The notes beneath the pieces are model-generated. The model saw only the letters and a list, made by a program, of their open reading frames with translations, was not told the DNA's origin and did no database searches. Positions 58,390-64,000 of a stretch of DNA of 64,000 nucleotides are shown here, in pieces; positions within the stretch are counted from its first letter, which is position 1, and each line of letters opens with the position of its first letter. Both the position numbers and the translations under genes were made by a program. The stretch comes from Isoetes taiwanensis (lineage: Eukaryota > Streptophyta > Lycopodiopsida > Isoetales > Isoetaceae), in contig JAJEKV010000013.1 of NCBI GenBank assembly GCA_021234155.1, forward strand, positions 2,697,252-2,761,251, given 5' to 3'.

Positions 58390-59570
58390 ACAGTTAAGCA
58401 TGGCTAGATAGTTGCTGCTTATTTTCACATCGTATCGATGAAAGCTTCAGTTCATCATGGTAGGTAGTTAGATATATAATTAGATGTGCTTTCAAACACA
58501 TCTGTTTTACTGTGTCTACATTGATGTAAGGGTGCTCAAAAGTAATTTTCCATGCCATGTTTGTCTAAAACATGGATTCAACTTATACAGATAGATAGAT
58601 AGATAAATAGGAAGCCTGTCACTTTATACATTTAGCTTATATGTTCTGCTTAGCTTACGGGTAGCATATATGGAGAATAGAACATGCCTTGGGAAATAAT
58701 TTCTCACTTAGAGTAACCAAGTTGTTATGCACACCATGTAATGTTACATCTATTTTAGAGACATGCGTTGTTGGAAACTTCACAACGTAAAGGGTGTCAG
58801 GGACTATCGTTATGCCATTGTTATGACCACATGAATAGATGAGTCTTTGCTATAAGTTGTTACCATCTAATGCTTCCTTATTGAGTTAGTAAATGGGCCC
58901 ATTTTTTTTGTCCATGGTTTTTTGAAGTTGATTTTTATATTCGATGCTTGAGAGACCTTGAAGACTTGGGATGTTTCTTCTTTTTTACAATCAAGCTTGC
59001 CTAGTTACAAGTGCATAAAGTATTTCTTTGGATGCTATGGGAACGGTGTCAACAAATGATTGTCACCGGATGCTATGTTGGAGCCCACTTAACATCCCCC
59101 TTCTTGAACAAGTTTTTAAATCTTTGGATTTTGATATGATGTCATGGGAGTCTTGAATGCAACCGCTAAGGTATTTGGTATTTGAGTTCTTGACAAATGT
59201 GCTACAGGACTAGGTTGCATATTTATTATGTTACTGACAAGAGCAAAGCATTTGATAATAAAAAATTGTAACATGGGTTATCATTTGTCTATTATCTATC
59301 GTGGTATTATATCACACTTAATATTAGGACTTGAATGTAATGGCTTGTTTTAGCTCTACTACCATTGTTACATGCATTTATGGATTTCTTAGTGCCCTTC
59401 CATCCATCATTAGAGTATTAGGTAATGTGTATATCTACACCCCTACACCATCCTTAAGGCCCCGAAGGGGCCAAAATTTTTTTTAGTTAACACAAACCAT
59501 TAACACACAACTAACATTATTAACATAAACCATTGCATTTGACACATTTAAATTAAAATCCCCCTTAAAC
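58390..59570. other. No gene recognised
   Basis: Contains an (AGAT)n microsatellite at 58590-58608 and a small GGCCCC-GAA-GGGGCC stem at 59457-59471. Confidence 0.4.
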
Positions 59571-59574
59571 CCCC

Positions 59575-59855
59575 TTTGGTTTGGGTGCATATTCACACGG
59601 GGGGTTACGTAGGGCAGCGAGAGCCTCAAAAAATTTATAATACATGTACAAAATTAACAACATTAAGTACATTGTCTCAAACCTTATAGTATTTTGCAAA
59701 CCTTAATATACAACATACAAAAACTTGTACATGCATACCCCACAAACGAGGATCGCTATGTACGGTCCAGATCTTGGAATAAAGGGCAAATATGCCCATC
59801 CGACAGCTCTCGTTGCCCGAAGTAACCCCCCGTGTGAATATGCACCCAAACCAAA
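59575..59855. repeat. Fold-back element with 34-bp perfect inverted repeats
   Basis: 59575-59608 (tttggtttgggtgcatattc...ggttac) is the exact reverse complement of 59822-59855. The pairing continues inward with mismatches to about 59622 and 59803 ('gggcarcgagagc'), leaving a loop of about 180 bp. May be a small MITE; no target duplication identified. Confidence 0.85.
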
Positions 59856-60270
59856 TGTTGAAGGTCCATGTAGCAAACATTGAGACAGTGAACTGATGTT
59901 GCAATTACCGTTTCCAAACCTGATTGTTCAAAACACCTAGCAGACCATAGAAACAATAAAAAAGCCGGAGATAATAAGACTAAGCATTTTCATTATAATA
60001 AAGCCTAGGGGTTTTATATGCGATAGAATATTTTCACCAACTGTGGATAAACATAAAAATTTAAAGCAGCATATATCCAAGTATGGTTACACCAACTTTC
60101 AAGACTACGATGAAGCTCCCGACACCATCCTCCAAGGATTCTTCTAGCTTCCTCAAACATGAGAAATGGGGTTCAGTAGATACATCGCCATTGAAGGATT
60201 TGTATATTTCTCCTTGTCATAACAATAAAAGAATATCAGTTTAGCAATGCAACAGAGACAATATCTATTT

Positions 60271-61698
60271 CAGTTTCGAAATGCAAAATTTTGTTAAAGC
60301 GGGATTGCAACCACCACCAGGTAAGACTTCTTCCATGCAACAGCCTCAGCAAGGAAATTTAGATAAAGAAGATGCTACATTAAGGCGTAGAAATGTCTGG
60401 AAGAATCAGGAATTAATTATGAGGGAAAAAAATAGAAAATGAAAAGGATAAAGAAGATACTGTAATAATGCATAGAAGTGCAGTCAGATTTCAAAAGGAT
60501 GGAGAAGCAAGTAGGCAAAGAAATAAAAATGAAATAGAAAAGCTAAGTATGAAGGAGAAAAGCAGGGGCTCTGCCATATCTCACATAGCTGACGAATTAC
60601 GCAGTTTAGGCAATAAGAATAATACATTGAATCAGAATGTTGTTCAATCTCCTCAGAAGTTATCTCAGACTGCAGGATGGATTTACATCCCAAAGGGCAA
60701 CCCAACCACTTTTTTATGCATTGGTCATTTGGTACCAGATCCGGGGGTATCTGAGGGGATAGAGATAAAATTTCCTTCAGACCAAGACCCCAATGACATT
60801 GATTTCGTCAGAGAGGGTCCTGACCATGACAGAAAGTATTGCACAATAGCTCAGCTCTTTAAGTGCGTACTTCATTAGAGCCTATATCACTGATTTGGAT
60901 AAAATTAATGAATCCAACACAACAATTAGAGTTTACCTTCTATGATGAACAATACTCCTTAGAAATTGAAAGGGAAAAAAACTTTGAAGATAAACGCACC
61001 TTCAGATATGTTCTTTTAGCAAATAGATGGAATCGATGCCATTGTCCAAAACTTAGCAAGCTAAATATAGTTAAATTGCACCTAATAACATACTTATTGT
61101 GCCACCAAACTAAGCATTCATCCATCCTCTAAAGAAGTTCAAAAGATGTAGAAAGCTATATAGCAAACAATTCATAACCTTTTATTCTTCTAATGCATCT
61201 GAATACTTCATACTTATGCATGTGTAACGATTTTCAGTGATCTAATCATCAGATGAATAATACTTAGTTATGGTAGAGAGATTACCTTAGATGCAAAGAC
61301 TTGTGCTGGCATCCTATTCCACCATGGGTTACATAAAAAAACAATGGATAATGTAAGACCTTCAGTTGCTTTGTACAATCAGATGGCAACCGAAAGAAGC
61401 TCACCTATGCATTGCACAATTTCTCCCCCTTGTCAGAACTAATCCATCATATACATGATTAGGGTAATAAGTCTAATCTTACCACATAACCGCTTTTAGA
61501 AGTATTAGATTTTCATTCACCCTTGCATTCAAGGTTTGCATTGTTCCTGTATTAACAAACAAAACCTTAAATCTCTGATGTCTAGATAAATGCCATATAA
61601 TACACCAAAAAATATCCACCATCATTTTGATCACAACTTATTCTACTTGGTAATGGCAATATACCTAAAACTGTTGACTGACCTGCTATCCAAATGCC
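60271..61698 (+). repeat. Tandem duplication unit 1 (1,428 bp)
   Basis: Begins at 'cagtttcgaaa' and is followed directly by a second copy starting at 61699. The coding-like stretch reads NFVKAGLQPPPGKTSSMQQP and, in other frames, MHRSAVRFQKDGEASRQRNK, AISHIADELRSLGNKNNTL, GIEIKFPSDQDPNDIDFVRE and ISLIWIKLMNPTQQLEFTFY. Charged, partly coiled-coil-like. I do not recognise the family. A frame break follows REKNRK near 60438. Confidence 0.75.
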
Positions 61699-63100
61699 CA
61701 GTTTCGAAAGGCAAAATTTTGTTAAAGCAGGATCACGACCACCACCAGGTAAGACTTCTTCCATGCAACAGCCTTAGCAAGGAAATTTAGATAAAGAAGA
61801 TGCTATATTAAGGCATAGAAATGTCTGGAAGAATCAGGAATTGATTATTAGGAAAAAAATAGAAAATGAAAAGGATAAAGATGCCGTAATAATGCATAGG
61901 AGTGCAGTCAGATTTCAAAAGGATGGAGAAGCAAGCAGGCAAAGAAATAAAAATGAAATAGAAAAGCTAAGTATGAAGGAGAAAAGCGGGAGCTCTGCCA
62001 TATCTCACATAGCTGACGGATTACGCAGTTTAGGCAATAAGAATACTACATTGAATCAGAATGTTGTTCAATCTCCTCAGAAGTTATCTCAGACTGCTGG
62101 AAGGGTTTACATCCCAAGGGCAACCCAACCACTTTTTCCTGCATTGGATAAAGAGTTGGAGTACGCCTGATCATTTGGTACCAGATCCAGGGGTATCTGA
62201 GAGGATAGGGATAAAATTTCATTGGTACCAAGACCCTAATGACATTGATTTCGTCAGGGAGGGTCCTGACCATGACAGAAAGCATTGCACAACAGCTCTT
62301 TAAGTGCGTACTTCATTAGAGCCTATATCACTGATTTGGATTAAATTAATAAATCCAACACAACAATTAGAGTTTACCTTCTATGATGGACAACACTCCT
62401 TAGAAATTGAAAGGGTAAAACAGTTTGAAGATAAACACACCTTCAGATATGTTCTTTTAGCAAATAGATGGAATCGATGCCATTGTCCAAAACTTAGCTA
62501 GCTAAATATAGTTAAAATTGCACCTAATAACATACTTATTGTGCCACCAAACTAAGCTATATAGAAACTATTTATAATCCTTTATTCTTCTAATGCATCT
62601 GAATACTTCGCAATTATGCCTGTGTAACGATTTTCAGTGATCTAATCATCGGATGAATAATACTTAGTTATGGTAGAGAAATTACCTTAGATGCAAAGAC
62701 TTGTGCTCGCATCCTATTCCACCATGGGTTACATGAAAAAACAATGGATAATATAAGATCTTCAGCTGCTTTGTATAATCAGATGGCAACCGAAAGAAGT
62801 TCACCTATGCATTGCACAATTTTATCCCCCTTGTCAGAACTAATCCATCATATATATGATTATTGTAATAAGTCTGATCTTACCACATAACCGCTCTTAG
62901 AAGTATTAGATTTTCATTGACCCTTGCATCCAAGATTTGTATTGTTCCTGTATTAACAAACAAAACCTTAAATCTCTGATGCCTAGATAAATGCCATATA
63001 ATACACCAAAAAATTAACCACAATCATTTTAATCACAACTTATTCTACTTGGAAATGCCAATATACCTAAAACTGTTGACTGACCTACTATCCAAATGCC
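61699..63100 (+). repeat. Tandem duplication unit 2 (about 1,402 bp)
   Basis: Collinear with unit 1, with scattered substitutions and small indels. It has a stop after SSMQQP (TAG near 61773), but where unit 1 breaks at 60438 it stays open for over 110 codons (KIENEKDKDAVIMHRSAVRF and on). Mutations differ between copies, so each decayed after the duplication. Confidence 0.75.
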
Positions 63101-63589
63101 GGGTTTAATATCGGAATATGACAGATATTAGAGGATGATTCGTCATTTTCTAGGTTCGAAGAAAGATTGGGCTTGTTAGAATCAGAGCTTGGGATTTGAA
63201 CCCAAGTATGCCAAGACTCTGTCTCCTTCAAACCCCTCCCGCACCTATATCTGCATACACACACCTGTATATGCACTCATCTTGTGCATTTATATCCCTA
63301 TCATTCATATATTTATTTTCTTATCAACCTGGATATATACACTTGTCAAATCGTGCATGCCCTTCATATAGAAAGTTTTCCAACTTGCCTGAATATTAGG
63401 ATGCCCTGCTGTCCTTAAATTCCAGCTGTCGTTGACTTTGACCTGTTTTGACCAGTCAAAACCCTAAGTGGCGGGCAAGGGGTATCAGGCGTTTTCTGGC
63501 GAGCGTAGCAACCTCTGGGTAGTACCTGCCCACCACTTTTCAACTTCTATGTTTTTTTTCTTCCATTCACTGCCACTGCTTCTCATGAA

Positions 63590-63802
63590 TGCTTGTATGA
63601 ATCCTGATTAGCCTAGGGGAGCCAAGATGTGGTCACTAATCCCCTTATGTGCTCAAACATCACATGACACATATTTTTCATACTTCCTTAGGTTGATCTA
63701 CTGCCACTGCTTCTCATAGATCAATGTTGACACTCTAATCTACTGCCACTGCTTCTCATAGATTAGAATATCACATGACACATACTTATGTCATTTCCAA
63801 CA
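63590..63802 (-). repeat. Ty1/copia 3' LTR (inner limit unresolved)
   Basis: On the minus strand TGTTGGAAATGACATAAG follows a purine tract (GAAGGGGGAA, 63812-63803), the expected copia 3' LTR start at 63802. It contains a duplicated 'ctactgccactgcttctcatagat' (63697, 63741). The other LTR end and its target duplication were not found; it probably extends below 63590. Confidence 0.65.
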
Positions 63803-64000
63803 TTCCCCCTTCATGTGATATTCCCTGTCATCACATTGTAATAATTTCCTTATTTCCTGGAATCTGGATAATGGTAATGCCTTTGTAAGAATATCTGCTC
63901 TTTGATCAGCTGTACTAACATAGGTCAAATGCACTTGATTTTTTTTAACCATATCTCTGATGAAATGAACTTCCATCTCAATGTGTTTTGATCTTTCGTG
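63791..64000 (-). CDS. Ty1/copia polyprotein, C-terminal end of RNase H (partial)
   Basis: Runs in from the window edge at 64000: HERSKHIEMEVHFIRDMV, then VHLTYVSTADQRADILTKAL and SRFQEIRKLL. This is the highly conserved C-terminus of copia Pol (SKHIE-x-x-x-HFIR and ST-x-x-Q-x-AD-x-LTKAL). The visible 69 codons are open. The stop (63791-63793) lies just inside the LTR start, a common arrangement. The rest of the element lies beyond the window. Confidence 0.9.
   Translation of the reverse strand, partial: HERSKHIEMEVHFIRDMVKKNQVHLTYVSTADQRADILTKALPLSRFQEIRKLLQCDDREYHMKGECWK

Noticed and set aside
1..64000. CRISPR arrays, operons, bacterial or organellar insertions
   Set aside because: No regular direct-repeat/spacer arrays, and no chloroplast or mitochondrial gene sequence was recognised.

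Overview
The window is nuclear DNA from a land plant with a large, transposon-rich genome. Evidence for a plant: an intact plant-type F-box/kelch gene, fragments of PPR, GRAS, SULTR sulfate-transporter and ECA-type Ca2+-ATPase genes, a chromodomain Ty3/gypsy element primed by initiator-Met tRNA, and Helitron, CACTA and Ty1/copia remnants. One intact gene in 64 kb and deeply nested repeats suggest a fern or gymnosperm. The PPR fragment looks fern-like to me, but I cannot settle the lineage from sequence alone.

Layout. 1-4.3 kb: a dioxygenase fragment, a dispersed tRNA-related repeat and an AATCT-rich minisatellite. 4.3-6.6 kb (minus): a multi-exon pseudogene of a Crypton-type tyrosine recombinase. 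8.0-9.07 kb (minus): the only intact gene, a KMD-type F-box/kelch protein. 11.7-18.3 kb (minus): a sulfate-transporter pseudogene whose first exon is split by a 5,645-bp non-autonomous CACTA transposon with a 3-bp target duplication. 20.4-21.9 kb: a TIR element with palindromic termini; related copies lie at 9.5-10.6 kb and 48.2-49.8 kb. 22.8-27.2 kb: fragments of at least four unrelated host genes (CPSF160, GRAS, DEAD-box helicase, Ca2+-ATPase), all on the minus strand.

28.7-47.5 kb (plus): a decayed Helitron Rep-helicase gene. It is interrupted by a 280-bp MITE (4-bp TSD) and by a 13,109-bp Ty3/gypsy chromovirus (33611-46719) on the opposite strand, with two ~1.55-kb LTRs, a 5-bp TSD, PBS and PPT. 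This retroelement is unusual. Between its 5' LTR and gag it has two extra ORF regions, each behind its own TATA box, separated by spacers that carry two pairs of ~67-nt hairpins. Just after the Helitron helicase there is a triplicated 51-nt exon-like unit with splice sites.

49.8-64 kb: mostly degenerate DNA with a PPR fragment, a fold-back inverted repeat, a 1.4-kb tandem duplication of an unrecognised coding-like segment, and the 3' end of a Ty1/copia element at the window edge.

Almost every gene besides the F-box/kelch gene is broken, so the window mainly records nested transposition and gene-fragment capture. Differences between repeat copies in about 33-49 kb seem to cluster at CTG/CAG sites, so some frameshifts there could be assembly errors rather than decay.
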